Shown here: piece after piece, positions 26,346 through 35,587 of the stretch
Layout: each line of letters opens with the position of its first letter
Numbering within the stretch: position 1 is the first letter of the stretch
Assembly: GCA_965226695.1 (NCBI GenBank)
Contig: OZ245405.1
Span: 3,286,001 to 3,350,000 of the forward strand
Direction: 5' to 3'
Length of the DNA stretch: 64,000 nt
Source of the DNA: CATOSD01 sp965226695
Lineage (GTDB): Bacteria > Chloroflexota > Dehalococcoidia > Lucifugimonadales > CATOSD01
Program-made: the position numbers and the translations under genes
The notes under the pieces: generated by a model
What the model saw: only the letters and a program-made list of their open reading frames with translations
Databases searched by the model: none
Told to the model about the DNA's origin: nothing

Positions 26346-27362
26346 ATGCACGCCAGAACCTATACGGCCGCCGGGGTCGATCTCGACGCCGCACAGGACG
26401 TCAAGGGCCATATCGCCTCCATAGCGGCGCGCACGCACGGGCCGCAGGTGCTCGGCGGCATCGGCGGATTCGGCGCCTTGTACAGGCTTGCCGGCTACGA
26501 CGAGCCTGTGCTGGTGTCGAGCACCGACGGCGTGGGCACCAAGCTCAAGCTGGCTATAGCCATGGAGCGCTACGGCGTGATCGGCGAGGACGTGGTGAAC
26601 GCCTGTGTGAACGACGTCGCCGCGACCGGCGCAAGTCCCCTCTTCTTCCTCGACTACCTGGCGCTGGGCGAGCTGCGCCCCGGCGTGGTCGAGGCGCTGA
26701 TCGAGGGCATGGCCCGCGCCTGTGAGGTCAACGGCTGCGCCCTGATTGGCGGCGAAACGGCGCAGATGCCCGGGATGTACACCACCGGCGAGTTCGACGT
26801 GGCGGGCTTCGTGGTGGGCGCCGCCGAAAGGCGCGAACTGCTCGACCCTTCCCGCGTCGGCGAGGGCGACGTGCTGATGGGCCTGCCGTCCAACGGGCTG
26901 CACACCAACGGCTACTCGCTGGTGCGCTACGCCCTTGGGCTGGACGACGACCCCGCTCCGCTGTGGGAGCACCACGCCGAGCTGGGAGAGACGCTGGGCG
27001 ACGCCCTGCTGGCGCCACACCCGCCCTACTTTCCCGCCGTCAGCCGCGCGCTGCCGCACCTGAAGGCCGCCGCGCACATCACCGGCGGCGGCCTGGTGGA
27101 AAACCTGCCGCGGGCGCTGCCAGAGGGATTGGCGGCGCGCATAGACCGCTCGACGTGGACGGCTCCCCCCATCTTCGGGGTCTTGCGGCAGATGTGCGAA
27201 ATCGACGAGGCGGAGATGTTCCGGGTCTTCAACATGGGTGTCGGCATGGTGCTGGTGTGCGAGCGGTCCCGCGCCAACGAGGTTGCCGCGCTTGCGCCCG
27301 GCGCGTTGCCGATTGGCAGCGTGATCCGCGACACCGGGCGGGGCCGTGTCGTCTTCGACTAG
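26346..27362 (+). CDS. purM: Phosphoribosylformylglycinamidine cyclo-ligase
   Basis: 338 residues, normal length. Signatures: STDGVGTKLKLA, ALIGGETAQMPGMY, NGLHTNGYSLVR and HITGGGLVENLPR. It forms the imidazole ring of AIR from FGAM with ATP. Followed after 87 bases by purH on the same strand; purF is upstream on the same strand, with a pair of tiny opposite-strand frames between. ATG 26346 has no strong ribosome site. Confidence 0.94.
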   Translation: MHARTYTAAGVDLDAAQDVKGHIASIAARTHGPQVLGGIGGFGALYRLAGYDEPVLVSSTDGVGTKLKLAIAMERYGVIGEDVVNACVNDVAATGASPLFFLDYLALGELRPGVVEALIEGMARACEVNGCALIGGETAQMPGMYTTGEFDVAGFVVGAAERRELLDPSRVGEGDVLMGLPSNGLHTNGYSLVRYALGLDDDPAPLWEHHAELGETLGDALLAPHPPYFPAVSRALPHLKAAAHITGGGLVENLPRALPEGLAARIDRSTWTAPPIFGVLRQMCEIDEAEMFRVFNMGVGMVLVCERSRANEVAALAPGALPIGSVIRDTGRGRVVFD

Positions 27363-27449
27363 CCAAACGCAGATGTTGACGCCGGCGGGCAAAGGCGGCT
27401 CGCGGACCGCCCCTAACACCCTCAGCATCCCCAAAGCTGGAGAACACAC

Positions 27450-28970
27450 GTGAGATCGCTGCTCAGCGTATACGACAAGACGGGCCTAGTGGAGTTCGCC
27501 CGAACACTGCAGGATGCCGGTTTCGAGCAGATCAGCACGGGCGGCACCTACCGGACGCTGGCCGACGCCGGCTTACGGGTGGAGCAGGTGTCGGACGTGA
27601 CCGGGTTCCCTGAGATTCTGGACGGCCGCGTGAAGACGCTTCACCCAGCCGTGCACGGCGGCATTCTCGCGCGCCGCGACTTGCCGGAGCACGCAGGCGA
27701 GCTGGCACGGCACAGCATCGGCGCCATCGACGTCGTGGTCAACAACCTGTACCCGTTCGTCGAGACCGTCGCCCAGGCCGGCGTCGCGCTGGAGGAGGCG
27801 CTGGAGAACATCGACATCGGCGGCCCCGCGATGATTCGCGCCGCGGCGAAGAACTTTCCGCACGTGGTGGTCGTCGTCGATCCTGAAGACTACGGCTGGG
27901 TGGGCGAGCGCCTCGCGTCCGCCGACGGGCCAACCCACGAAGAGCGCCGGCGGCTCGCCCGCAAGGCGTTCCAGCACGTCGCGCTCTACGACACGGCCGT
28001 CGCTCGCTACCTGGCAGACGGGGGCGCAGACTTCCCCCACGAGACGACGCTGGGATACTCCAAGCTGTACGACCTCCGCTACGGAGAGAACCCGCACCAG
28101 CAGGCCGCGCTGTACGCCGACCCGCTTTCGTCAGGCGGCATCGCTGGAGCGGAGCAGCTGCACGGCCGGGAGCTCTCGTTCAACAACATACTGGACGCCG
28201 ACGCCGCCTGGCGCGTGGTGTCCGACTTCGAGGCGCCCGCCGCCGTGGTGGTTAAGCACACCAACCCCTGCGGCCTCGCGGTGCACGAAGACCAGCCCAC
28301 CGCCTACGCCAGGGCGTTCGAGGGTGACACCGTGTCGGCCTACGGCGGCATAGTCGGATTCAACCGCACGGTAACCGAGGCCACCGCGCGCGCAATGCGA
28401 GGCGTGTTCTACGAAATAGTGGTCGCGCCCTCCTACGAGACCGGCGCGCTGGAGCGGCTCCGCAGGCGGCGCAACCTCCGCGTGCTGCGAGTGCCAGCCG
28501 GCTCCGGTCCGGCGCCGCTGGACGTGCGCCCTGTGTCGGGAGGCGCGCTGCTCCAGACGGTCGACGCATACGACGAAGACGCCTCCGGCTGGAAGACGGT
28601 CACGCGGCGTGCGCCAACTGAGTCCGAGCTGGCCGACCTTGCCTTCGCGTGGAAGGCGGCCAAGCACATCAAGTCCAACACCATCGTGCTCGCCAGGGAC
28701 GGCGCGCTGCTGGGCATGGGCGCCGGCCAGCCCAACCGCGTCGTCAGCGTGCGCCTCTCGCTGGGCATCGCGGGAGAGCGCGCCAAGGACAGCGTACTCG
28801 CGTCGGACGCATTCTTACCGTTCGCCGACAACGTGGAGCTGGCGGCCGAGGGCGGCGTTGCCGCCATCGCGCAGCCGGGCGGCTCCATACGCGACGAAGA
28901 GGTGATCGAGGCTGCGGACGCGGCGGGCATCGCCATGGTCTTCACGGGCGTGCGCCACTTCAGGCACTAG
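27450..28970 (+). CDS. purH: Bifunctional AICAR formyltransferase/IMP cyclohydrolase
   Basis: 506 residues from GTG 27450 with GGAG upstream. N-terminal cyclohydrolase domain (LLSVYDKTGLVEFARTL, GRVKTLHPAVHGGILAR) and C-terminal formyltransferase domain (RYGENPHQQAALY, KHTNPCGLAV, AWKAAKHIKSNTIVL). It performs the last two steps to IMP. Pairs with purM. Confidence 0.95.
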   Translation: MRSLLSVYDKTGLVEFARTLQDAGFEQISTGGTYRTLADAGLRVEQVSDVTGFPEILDGRVKTLHPAVHGGILARRDLPEHAGELARHSIGAIDVVVNNLYPFVETVAQAGVALEEALENIDIGGPAMIRAAAKNFPHVVVVVDPEDYGWVGERLASADGPTHEERRRLARKAFQHVALYDTAVARYLADGGADFPHETTLGYSKLYDLRYGENPHQQAALYADPLSSGGIAGAEQLHGRELSFNNILDADAAWRVVSDFEAPAAVVVKHTNPCGLAVHEDQPTAYARAFEGDTVSAYGGIVGFNRTVTEATARAMRGVFYEIVVAPSYETGALERLRRRRNLRVLRVPAGSGPAPLDVRPVSGGALLQTVDAYDEDASGWKTVTRRAPTESELADLAFAWKAAKHIKSNTIVLARDGALLGMGAGQPNRVVSVRLSLGIAGERAKDSVLASDAFLPFADNVELAAEGGVAAIAQPGGSIRDEEVIEAADAAGIAMVFTGVRHFRH

Positions 28971-28977
28971 GCCGCCA

Positions 28978-29748
28978 ATGAGCACGACCCTGGACATCGT
29001 AATCCCGGTGCTGAACGAAGAGCGGTCGCTGCCCGACAGCATTGCCAGCCTGCACGGCTTCATGTCGCGCGAGATGGCCGGATACGAGTGGCGCATCGTC
29101 ATCGCGGACAACGGCTCGACCGACTCCACGCCGAGCGTGATCGACAGGCTGACGTTGCGGTTCTCCCAAACCGCTGGCGAGCGCCTTGAGCAGCGGGGAC
29201 GCGGGCGCGCGCTGCGGCGCGCCTGGTCGCGCAGCAATGCGGACCTGGTGGGCTACATGGACGTAGACCTGTCGACGGATCTGGCGGCGCTGCCGGTCCT
29301 GGCGCGCGCGGTGGACGAAGAGGGCTATGACGTGGCGATAGCCTCCAGGCTGAGGCCAGGCGCGGTGGTGGTGGACCGCCCGCTGAAGCGCGAGGTGATC
29401 TCGCGGTGTTACAGCCTGCTCTTCCGCAGCATGTTCTTCACCAGTTTCAGGGACGCGCAGTGCGGGTTCAAGGTTGTCAGCCGCCGGGTGGTCCAGGAGG
29501 TGTTGCCGCTCGTCGAGGACCTGGGATGGTTCTTCGACTCGGAGCTGCTGATACTGGCGGACAAGAACGGCTACCGGATAAAGGAGTGCCCGGTGACCTG
29601 GACGGACGACCCCGACACGCGCGTCAAGATTATCGGCACGGCGCTGGGCGACCTGCGGGGCCTGCTGCGGCTGCGGTTCGGCGGGCTGCGCCGAGCGAGC
29701 CGGGCGCTCGCCGCACGGGGCAGCGCTCGCACCCCCACGTCGTTCTGA
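28978..29748 (+). CDS. Family 2 glycosyltransferase (dolichyl-phosphate sugar synthase-like)
   Basis: 256 residues; ATG 7 bases after purH. GT-A fold: VIPVLNEERSLPDSI at the start, ADNGSTDST, and a DXD-type YMDVDLSTD metal site. DAQCGFKVVSR and FFDSELLILADKNGY are typical of dolichyl-phosphate glucosyl/mannosyl transferase-like members. No transmembrane helices are visible, so it is probably cytoplasmic or membrane-peripheral. Acceptor unknown. Confidence 0.83.
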   Translation: MSTTLDIVIPVLNEERSLPDSIASLHGFMSREMAGYEWRIVIADNGSTDSTPSVIDRLTLRFSQTAGERLEQRGRGRALRRAWSRSNADLVGYMDVDLSTDLAALPVLARAVDEEGYDVAIASRLRPGAVVVDRPLKREVISRCYSLLFRSMFFTSFRDAQCGFKVVSRRVVQEVLPLVEDLGWFFDSELLILADKNGYRIKECPVTWTDDPDTRVKIIGTALGDLRGLLRLRFGGLRRASRALAARGSARTPTSF

Positions 29749-29885
29749 ACGGTTACGGCCCAGTTCCGCCGGTTGCGATTGCCACTGGCCAAGCGTATAT
29801 TAGGGGCGTATTATCTTGAGGGGCACTCCTCGGGGTGAAACGCTCTCGGACGGCTTCGAGAACATCTCCAGATGCAGGTGAAGGC

Positions 29886-30419
29886 ATGAGCAACGCCTTG
29901 CTGGTGGTGGACATGGTGGTCGGCTTCATGGAACCGGGCCACAACCTGTATTGTGGCGACGAAGCGCGGGAGATCCTGCCGCGCGTGCGGCGGCTCATCG
30001 AGGACGAGCTGGCCAAAGGCTCGGCGGTGTTCTTCATCTGCGACAACCACGACCCCGACGACCTGGAGTTCCAGATGTTTCCGGTGCACTGCGTGAAAGG
30101 CACCGCGGAGGCCGAGGTCATCGGCGAGCTCGCCGGCTACGACGGCGTAGTGATCCCGAAGCGGCGCTACAGCGCGTTCTACGATACTGACCTCCAGCGG
30201 CGGCTCGCCGAGCTCGCGCCGGACAAGATCATCATCTGCGGCGTGTGCACCGACATCTGCGTCATGCACACCGCGTCGGACGCGCGCAATCGCGACTACC
30301 CCGTAGAGGTGCCCGCCGACTGCGTGGCCAGCTTCGACCCCTCGGCCCACGCCTACGCCCTGGACCACCTGGAGAAGATCCTGGGCGCTACCGTTACGCG
30401 GCCCGAGCCGGCCGCCTAA
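29886..30419 (+). CDS. pncA: Nicotinamidase/isochorismatase-family hydrolase
   Basis: 177 residues from ATG 29886 with AGGTGAAGG upstream. Catalytic triad of cysteine hydrolases: Asp in LLVVDMVVGF, Lys in VIPKRRYSAFYDT, Cys in ICGVCTDICVMHT with the preceding cis-peptide Val. Metal-site residues lie in CDNHDPDD. Next gene is a nicotinate phosphoribosyltransferase, which strongly supports nicotinamide to nicotinate as the reaction, though the family has other substrates. Confidence 0.82.
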   Translation: MSNALLVVDMVVGFMEPGHNLYCGDEAREILPRVRRLIEDELAKGSAVFFICDNHDPDDLEFQMFPVHCVKGTAEAEVIGELAGYDGVVIPKRRYSAFYDTDLQRRLAELAPDKIIICGVCTDICVMHTASDARNRDYPVEVPADCVASFDPSAHAYALDHLEKILGATVTRPEPAA

Positions 30420-30488
30420 GGCCTGTTCACACCATTCTTCCAACCGGGCGGTCGCGCCCCAAACGAGACTGAAAGAGCGCCACGTCAG

Positions 30489-31487
30489 ATGGTTAGTCCC
30501 GACTTCGACATTCGGCCCTCGATTCTTGTCGGCGACACAGCCGACGTGTTCCTGCATCGCACACTGTCCATCCTTCGGGGCGAGGGGCTCAACCCCCACG
30601 TCAGCATGGAGTTTTCTCCCAGCCGCGCGGGCATCTTTTGCGGATTGCGGGAGGTACGCTCGCTGCTTTTGAAGGTCCTTCCCGAAACAGGCGTCGAGGT
30701 CTGGGCGCTGGATGAGGGCGTTGATATGGACACCAACGAGGTCGTCCTCCGCATCAACGCGCCCTACAGCACCTTCGGACTGTACGAGACGGCGCTGTGC
30801 GGCACACTTTCGTCGTGCAGCGGCTGGGCCGCCGCCGCCCGCGAGTGCGTGGACGCCGCGGGCGGCCTGCCGGTGCTGGCGATGGGCGCCAGGCACGTGC
30901 ACCCCAACATCGCCGCGGTGCTCGACTATTCGGCGGTTACCGGGGGCTGCGTCTCCTGCTCCACCATGCTGGGCGGCAGGCTGGCGAGAGTTACGCCCGC
31001 GGGCAGCATGCCCCACGTGCTGCCGCTGCTGATGGGCGACACCCTCGCGGCCGTAGAGGCCTTCGACCGGCGTATGCCCTCTGAGATTCCACGCATAGCG
31101 CTGGTGGACACCTTCCGCGACGAGGCGGAGGAAGCGCTGCACGTCGCGGGCGTGTTGCAGGATAGGCTGAGGGGCATAAGCATCGACACGGCGAGAGAGC
31201 GGGGCGGCGTGAGCATCGAGTTCGTGCGCGAGGTGAGAGCCCGGCTCGACCAGGCCGGACACCGCCACGTGGAGATCTACGTGAGCGGTGGGTTCACGGC
31301 GGGAAAGATCCGCGAGTTCGTACAGGCCAATGCCCCTGTGCACGGCTTCACAGTGGGGGAGTACATCTCCAACGCGCCGCCGAACGGCTTCACGGCAGAC
31401 ATCCACGAAATCAACGGCCGCCCGGCGTCCAAGCGGGGCCGCATCCCCGGCCAGACCAACAACCCCCGCCTCAACCGCATTATATAG
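30489..31487 (+). CDS. pncB: Nicotinate phosphoribosyltransferase-like protein
   Basis: 332 residues, shorter than the E. coli-type enzyme and like archaeal/alternative NAPRTases. Recognisable segments: LYETALCGTLSSCSGWA, GARHVHPNIAAVLDYSA, GCVSCSTMLGG, PHVLPLLMGDTLAA, and the phosphate-binding IYVSGGFTAGKI. It joins nicotinate to PRPP. Sits 69 bases after the nicotinamidase gene, giving a two-gene salvage module. Confidence 0.83.
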   Translation: MVSPDFDIRPSILVGDTADVFLHRTLSILRGEGLNPHVSMEFSPSRAGIFCGLREVRSLLLKVLPETGVEVWALDEGVDMDTNEVVLRINAPYSTFGLYETALCGTLSSCSGWAAAARECVDAAGGLPVLAMGARHVHPNIAAVLDYSAVTGGCVSCSTMLGGRLARVTPAGSMPHVLPLLMGDTLAAVEAFDRRMPSEIPRIALVDTFRDEAEEALHVAGVLQDRLRGISIDTARERGGVSIEFVREVRARLDQAGHRHVEIYVSGGFTAGKIREFVQANAPVHGFTVGEYISNAPPNGFTADIHEINGRPASKRGRIPGQTNNPRLNRII

Positions 31488-31522
31488 AGAGGCTCAGCCC
31501 CACCCCGTCAATCCGGCGCGCG

Positions 31523-32968
31523 TTACATCCGCAGTTCGATACGCACCTCGAGCTGCCGCCCGCCACCCTGCGTCGGCCTGGCCCACTCCGCGACGCGGCG
31601 GCCCGCGACCCACGCGACACCGCGGGATGTGACCAGCAGGGGAACCCGGTCGCGCCACTCTCGGGGTATCTTCTCGTCGACCATGAAGTCCTGTATCTTC
31701 TTCGTGTGCGACATCCCCAGTGGCTGGAACCGCTCGCCCGGCACTCGCGCGCGCAGCCACGCCGACGTGCCGACGTGCGTGGCGTCGAGCCGCGCGGCAA
31801 AGGGCGGGCCGTCCGCGAGCCTGTGAGGCTGCGCCGTTTCGTGCAGCCCTGTTTCCTCCGCGAACGTCGCACTCACGCTCCACGGGCCGGCCAACGACTC
31901 CCCAGGAATCGTCAGGCCGTGGCAGCCAGCCAGCGGCGGCAACGGGCAGGCGTCGGGCGGGCCTAACGACAGCAGGGCACGTTCGTATTCCACCAGGAAC
32001 CGCACGCCGCCCGGCAGGTCCAACGACGTGCCCGCCCGCCCCTGGATCAACCGCGCCATCACGTCTACGTGGTACTGCTCCAGGTCCCGGTTGCCGCCCC
32101 GGCACATCGTGAAGGCGCGGCGCAGTGCGTGCGCCTGTATGGCGGGGTGCAGCCGCGTGAAGGCCCCGCGGTCGAGCGCGACGCCATCGGCAGTTTGCGA
32201 CGCCACGGCGGGCATCGCGGCGTCCACCTGCTCCTCGACGTAGGACAGGTCCCTCGCGCTCGAGCGCGCCAGCCGCAGCAGCGCGCGCCTCACAGAGGGG
32301 TTGTAGCCCTCGAGGTGGGGTATCAGCTCCAGCCTGACGCGATTGCGGAGCATGTCGGTGGAGACGTTGGAAGCATCTTCCCGTGGCTCGAGGCCCAGCT
32401 CACGGCAGTAGGCGACAACTTCGCTGCGGGTCACGCCCAGCAGCGGCCGCACCAGCGCGACGCTTCCGCCGGCGTAGGCTCGCCGGCTTAGCGCACTCAT
32501 GCCGCGCAGCCCGGTGAGGCCGCTACCGCGCAGCAGGCGCATGAGCACGGTCTCGGCCTGGTCGTCCGCGGTGTGGCCCAGGGCCACGGCGTCGGCGCCC
32601 TGCCGCTCGGCCAGGCGCGCCAGGAAAGCGTAGCGAACGTCGCGGGCGGCCTCCTCGAGCGACAGCTTACGCTCCCTCCGGTACGCCGCCACGTCGGCGC
32701 GCTCGCAGGTGTTGGCCAGGCCCAGCCGGCGAAACTCGGCGGCAACGAAGCGCGCGTCCGCATCCGATGCCGCGCCGCGCAGCCTGTGGTCCAGGTGAGC
32801 GCCGTGCAGCCGCAATCCCAAGTCCGGGGTCAGGGAGTGGAGCGCGTGCAGCAGCGCCAGCGAGTCCGGCCCTCCCGACACGGCAACCAGCAGCAGACTG
32901 CCCCGGGCGAGGCCCGCGTCCTCCAGCGCCCCGCGGACGCGGGCGCGCAGGCGGGTGAACGCCGTCAC
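31523..32968 (-). CDS. tilS: tRNA(Ile)-lysidine synthase
   Basis: 481 residues from GTG 32968. PP-loop motif VAVSGGPDSLALLHAL, HLDHRLRG, LGHTADDQAETVLMRLLRG, and the C-terminal TilS domain (GMSHTKKIQDFMVDEKIP). It makes lysidine at the wobble position of tRNA-Ile(CAU). The GTG overlaps the stop of the phosphatase gene by 4 bases, showing coupling. A longer open frame to 33247 is an artefact of overlap with that gene. Confidence 0.94.
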   Translation of the reverse strand: MTAFTRLRARVRGALEDAGLARGSLLLVAVSGGPDSLALLHALHSLTPDLGLRLHGAHLDHRLRGAASDADARFVAAEFRRLGLANTCERADVAAYRRERKLSLEEAARDVRYAFLARLAERQGADAVALGHTADDQAETVLMRLLRGSGLTGLRGMSALSRRAYAGGSVALVRPLLGVTRSEVVAYCRELGLEPREDASNVSTDMLRNRVRLELIPHLEGYNPSVRRALLRLARSSARDLSYVEEQVDAAMPAVASQTADGVALDRGAFTRLHPAIQAHALRRAFTMCRGGNRDLEQYHVDVMARLIQGRAGTSLDLPGGVRFLVEYERALLSLGPPDACPLPPLAGCHGLTIPGESLAGPWSVSATFAEETGLHETAQPHRLADGPPFAARLDATHVGTSAWLRARVPGERFQPLGMSHTKKIQDFMVDEKIPREWRDRVPLLVTSRGVAWVAGRRVAEWARPTQGGGRQLEVRIELRM

Positions 32969-33627
32969 CCGCCTGCGCGCTCCCCGGCTGGTCGGGTCGC
33001 GCCGGCGGCAGACGCCAGGCCCCGCAGGTGCCACGTCTCGTTGGACGACACGAGGGAGACGCGGCCGGCGCCGAACTCCAGCCGGGTGATGCAGCCCGGC
33101 TCCTGGCGCATCCTGCGGGCGTTGTCGAGTGGAACGCCCAGCGCGCCACTCAGCACGGTCTGGATCACGAAGTTGTGGGTAACCGCCACGATCGTAGCGT
33201 CGGGGTGGCGCGCGGCCAGCTCGCGCACGGCACGCCACGCGCGGCACCGCACTCCGCGCAGCGACTCGCCGCCGGGCATAGTGGCTTCGCCGGCATCCTC
33301 GGCCCAGCGGCGCATGAACTCCGGATAGCGCTCGCGCACCTGCGCGATGGTCAGCCCGTCCATCTCGCCCACGTCCGCCTCGCGCAGGTCGTCAATGGTG
33401 GTCGGGGACGCGCCGTGCGCGCCGGCGATGGGCCGGGCCGTCTGCGCTGCGCGGGACAGCGGGCTCGCGTACAGGTGGAACGGCGCGTCCGGGGCCAGGG
33501 CGGCCGCGACCGCGCGCGCTTGCGCCTCGCCGAGTTCGCTGAGAGGGGCGTCGCTCAGACCTTGCACGCGGCCTTCGCGGTTCAGCATGGTCTCTCCGTG
33601 CCTAACGAGAATCAGTTTCGCGGCCAA
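32965..33627 (-). CDS. Histidine phosphatase family protein (phosphoglycerate mutase-like)
   Basis: 220 residues. RHG motif LILVRHGETMLNREG at the N-terminus with the phospho-acceptor His; SPLSRAAQTARPIA; second catalytic His in AVTHNFVIQT. Could be a CobC-like or broad phosphatase; true mutase activity is not implied. The start overlaps the CNNM gene by 26 bases and the stop overlaps tilS. Confidence 0.85.
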   Translation of the reverse strand: MAAKLILVRHGETMLNREGRVQGLSDAPLSELGEAQARAVAAALAPDAPFHLYASPLSRAAQTARPIAGAHGASPTTIDDLREADVGEMDGLTIAQVRERYPEFMRRWAEDAGEATMPGGESLRGVRCRAWRAVRELAARHPDATIVAVTHNFVIQTVLSGALGVPLDNARRMRQEPGCITRLEFGAGRVSLVSSNETWHLRGLASAAGATRPAGERAGG

Positions 33628-34900
33628 CTCCGTCCTCCGCGGGATGAAGCTTCGTCACCCTGACGGTCTCGATCTTGAAGTTGTTCATCTCCACAATCTC
33701 GAACTTCAGCTGCTTGAAATCGAACTGTTCGCCCTCTGCCGGAATGTGTCCCAGCTCCGCGAGCACGAAGCCCGCCACGGTGTCGAAGTCGCCGTCGGGT
33801 ATGCCTATTTCCAGCTCGTCGTTGGCCTCGGCTATGCTCATCGACGCTTCCAGTTGGAAGGTGTTCTCGTCGATGGCCTCGAACTCCTCCTCCAGGGCCT
33901 CGCCCTCCTCTCCGACGGGTCCCACCACCGCCTCCAGCAGCCGCTTCAGCGTGACCAGCCCCGACAGGCCGCCGTACTCGTCCACCACCATGGCCATCTG
34001 GTTACCAGTGCTCCTCAGCTCCTCGAACAGCTCCGAGGCGCCCTTGGTCTCGGGCACGAAGTAGCAGTCGCGAATAAAGTCGGTGACCGAGTCTTCGAAC
34101 GTCAGCTTCTCAGTGGACATGGCCCTCAGCACGTCCTTGACGGACAGGATGCCGATGATGTTGTCGCCGCCGCCCCGAAACACAGGAAAACGAGTGTGAC
34201 TGTTGTCGGCGTACACGCCGAGAAACTCCCGCAGCTTCGCGCCGTGCTCGATGGAGGCGATATGATTGCGGGGGGTCATCACCTCGCGGACCTGGCTATC
34301 GCCGAAGCTGAGCACGTTCTCCAGCATGTCCACTTCACCGGGCTCGAAGGTACCCTCCGCCTCGCCTATGTCGAACATTGTTCGCAGTTCGGCCTCGGTT
34401 ATGGACTCCCTCGGCGGCGTCCCGGCCCCCAGCATGGTCCGGGTGCGCCTGGTCATCCACTGCAACACCATCACCAGCGGCCACAGCACCAGCTCCACCG
34501 CCTTGAGCGGGCGCGCGTACACGAACGCCAACCGCTCCGAATTGTGGACGGCGAAAGTCTTGGGCATGATCTCGCCGAACACCAGCAGCACGAGCGTTCC
34601 AGCCACCGTCGCCACGACCAGGCCCGTGTTCTCGCCGAGCAGGTCTATGGCGACGACGGTGACTATAGCCGTGAAGGCGACGTTTACGAGGTTGTTCCCC
34701 AGCAGGATAGTCGCAAGCAGCCTTTCGGGTTGCGCCAGCATCCCGGCGATCCGGCGCGCGCCTGGCACGTTGCTGTTGACCAGGTGGGCGACCCGCACCC
34801 TCTCCAGCGACAGGTAGGCTGCCTCGGAGCTCGAAAAGAAGCCCGAGAAGAGCACGAAGACGACTATGAGGAACAGGTTGAGCGAACCGGCGTCGGACAC
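33602..34900 (-). CDS. CNNM/CorC-family transporter (hemolysin-like, CBS domains)
   Basis: 432 residues. An N-terminal DUF21/CNNM membrane domain with three to four helices (LFLIVVFVLFSGFFSSSEAA, VNVAFTAIVTVVAIDLL, GTLVLLVFGEIMPKT), then a CBS pair (REVMTPRNHIASI, FRGGGDNIIGILSVKD) and a C-terminal CorC_HlyC domain (DTVAGFVLAELGHIP). The family is linked to magnesium/cobalt transport. Fourth gene of the recA-recX run. Confidence 0.88.
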   Translation of the reverse strand: MSDAGSLNLFLIVVFVLFSGFFSSSEAAYLSLERVRVAHLVNSNVPGARRIAGMLAQPERLLATILLGNNLVNVAFTAIVTVVAIDLLGENTGLVVATVAGTLVLLVFGEIMPKTFAVHNSERLAFVYARPLKAVELVLWPLVMVLQWMTRRTRTMLGAGTPPRESITEAELRTMFDIGEAEGTFEPGEVDMLENVLSFGDSQVREVMTPRNHIASIEHGAKLREFLGVYADNSHTRFPVFRGGGDNIIGILSVKDVLRAMSTEKLTFEDSVTDFIRDCYFVPETKGASELFEELRSTGNQMAMVVDEYGGLSGLVTLKRLLEAVVGPVGEEGEALEEEFEAIDENTFQLEASMSIAEANDELEIGIPDGDFDTVAGFVLAELGHIPAEGEQFDFKQLKFEIVEMNNFKIETVRVTKLHPAEDGVGRETDSR

Positions 34901-34975
34901 GGCTACACCTCCGGCGCAGGCCCGGCCCGGTGCACAAGCACCCCGGCTCTCGGCGCGTCGATGGACGCCATGCGG

Positions 34976-35482
34976 CTACCGGCAGTCCGCGTCCGCAGGT
35001 GGTGCGGACGCGCCGTCCCGGGTCTCGTCCCACAGCCGCGACACGGCGGATCGCACGGCCGCGCTGCCGAATCCGCGGCGCTGCAGGTAAGACCAGATGC
35101 GGCGTCTAAAGGCCTCGCGGCATTCGTCTCGCAGCCTCTCCGCGAGCCGTGCCGCCGCGCGGTAGGCGTTCTCAGCATCGTCAACGCCGTCGACCGCAGC
35201 CTCCACCCTATCGGAGGAGACGCCCTTCTGAAGCAGTTCGCGCCTGATGAGGGCGGAGGATCGCGGTCGATGAGTGACGCGGCTCTCGGTCCACAAGTGG
35301 GCGAAGGCGGTATCGTCGATAAGGCCCGCCCGCTTGAGTGACTCTAGCGCGCCGTCGACCACGCTTGGGGGATAGCGGCGCGATAGACGCTGCCTAATCT
35401 CTGCCTCGGAGCGCGGTCTGGACGCGAGAAGGCGCTGGGCGGCGGCGCGGGCCTGTCTGTCGTCGGGTTCGCTGTCTTTCAT
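34976..35482 (-). CDS. recX: RecA regulatory protein RecX
   Basis: 168 residues. Three-helix repeats typical of RecX: RLLASRPRSEAEIRQRL, VVDGALESLKRAGLIDDTAF, RGFGSAAVRSAVSRLW. It modulates RecA filament growth. Located 105 bases downstream of recA on the same strand, the usual order. Confidence 0.9.
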   Translation of the reverse strand: MKDSEPDDRQARAAAQRLLASRPRSEAEIRQRLSRRYPPSVVDGALESLKRAGLIDDTAFAHLWTESRVTHRPRSSALIRRELLQKGVSSDRVEAAVDGVDDAENAYRAAARLAERLRDECREAFRRRIWSYLQRRGFGSAAVRSAVSRLWDETRDGASAPPADADCR

Positions 35483-35587
35483 GGTATGGCGAATGTCATT
35501 CGTTGTGGTGGGTTGGACTCCTTGGTCGCTCGCGCCGGCGGTGGCCGGCGCGAGAGGCGGAAAACGCGCGGAGCGTGACGGCCACGG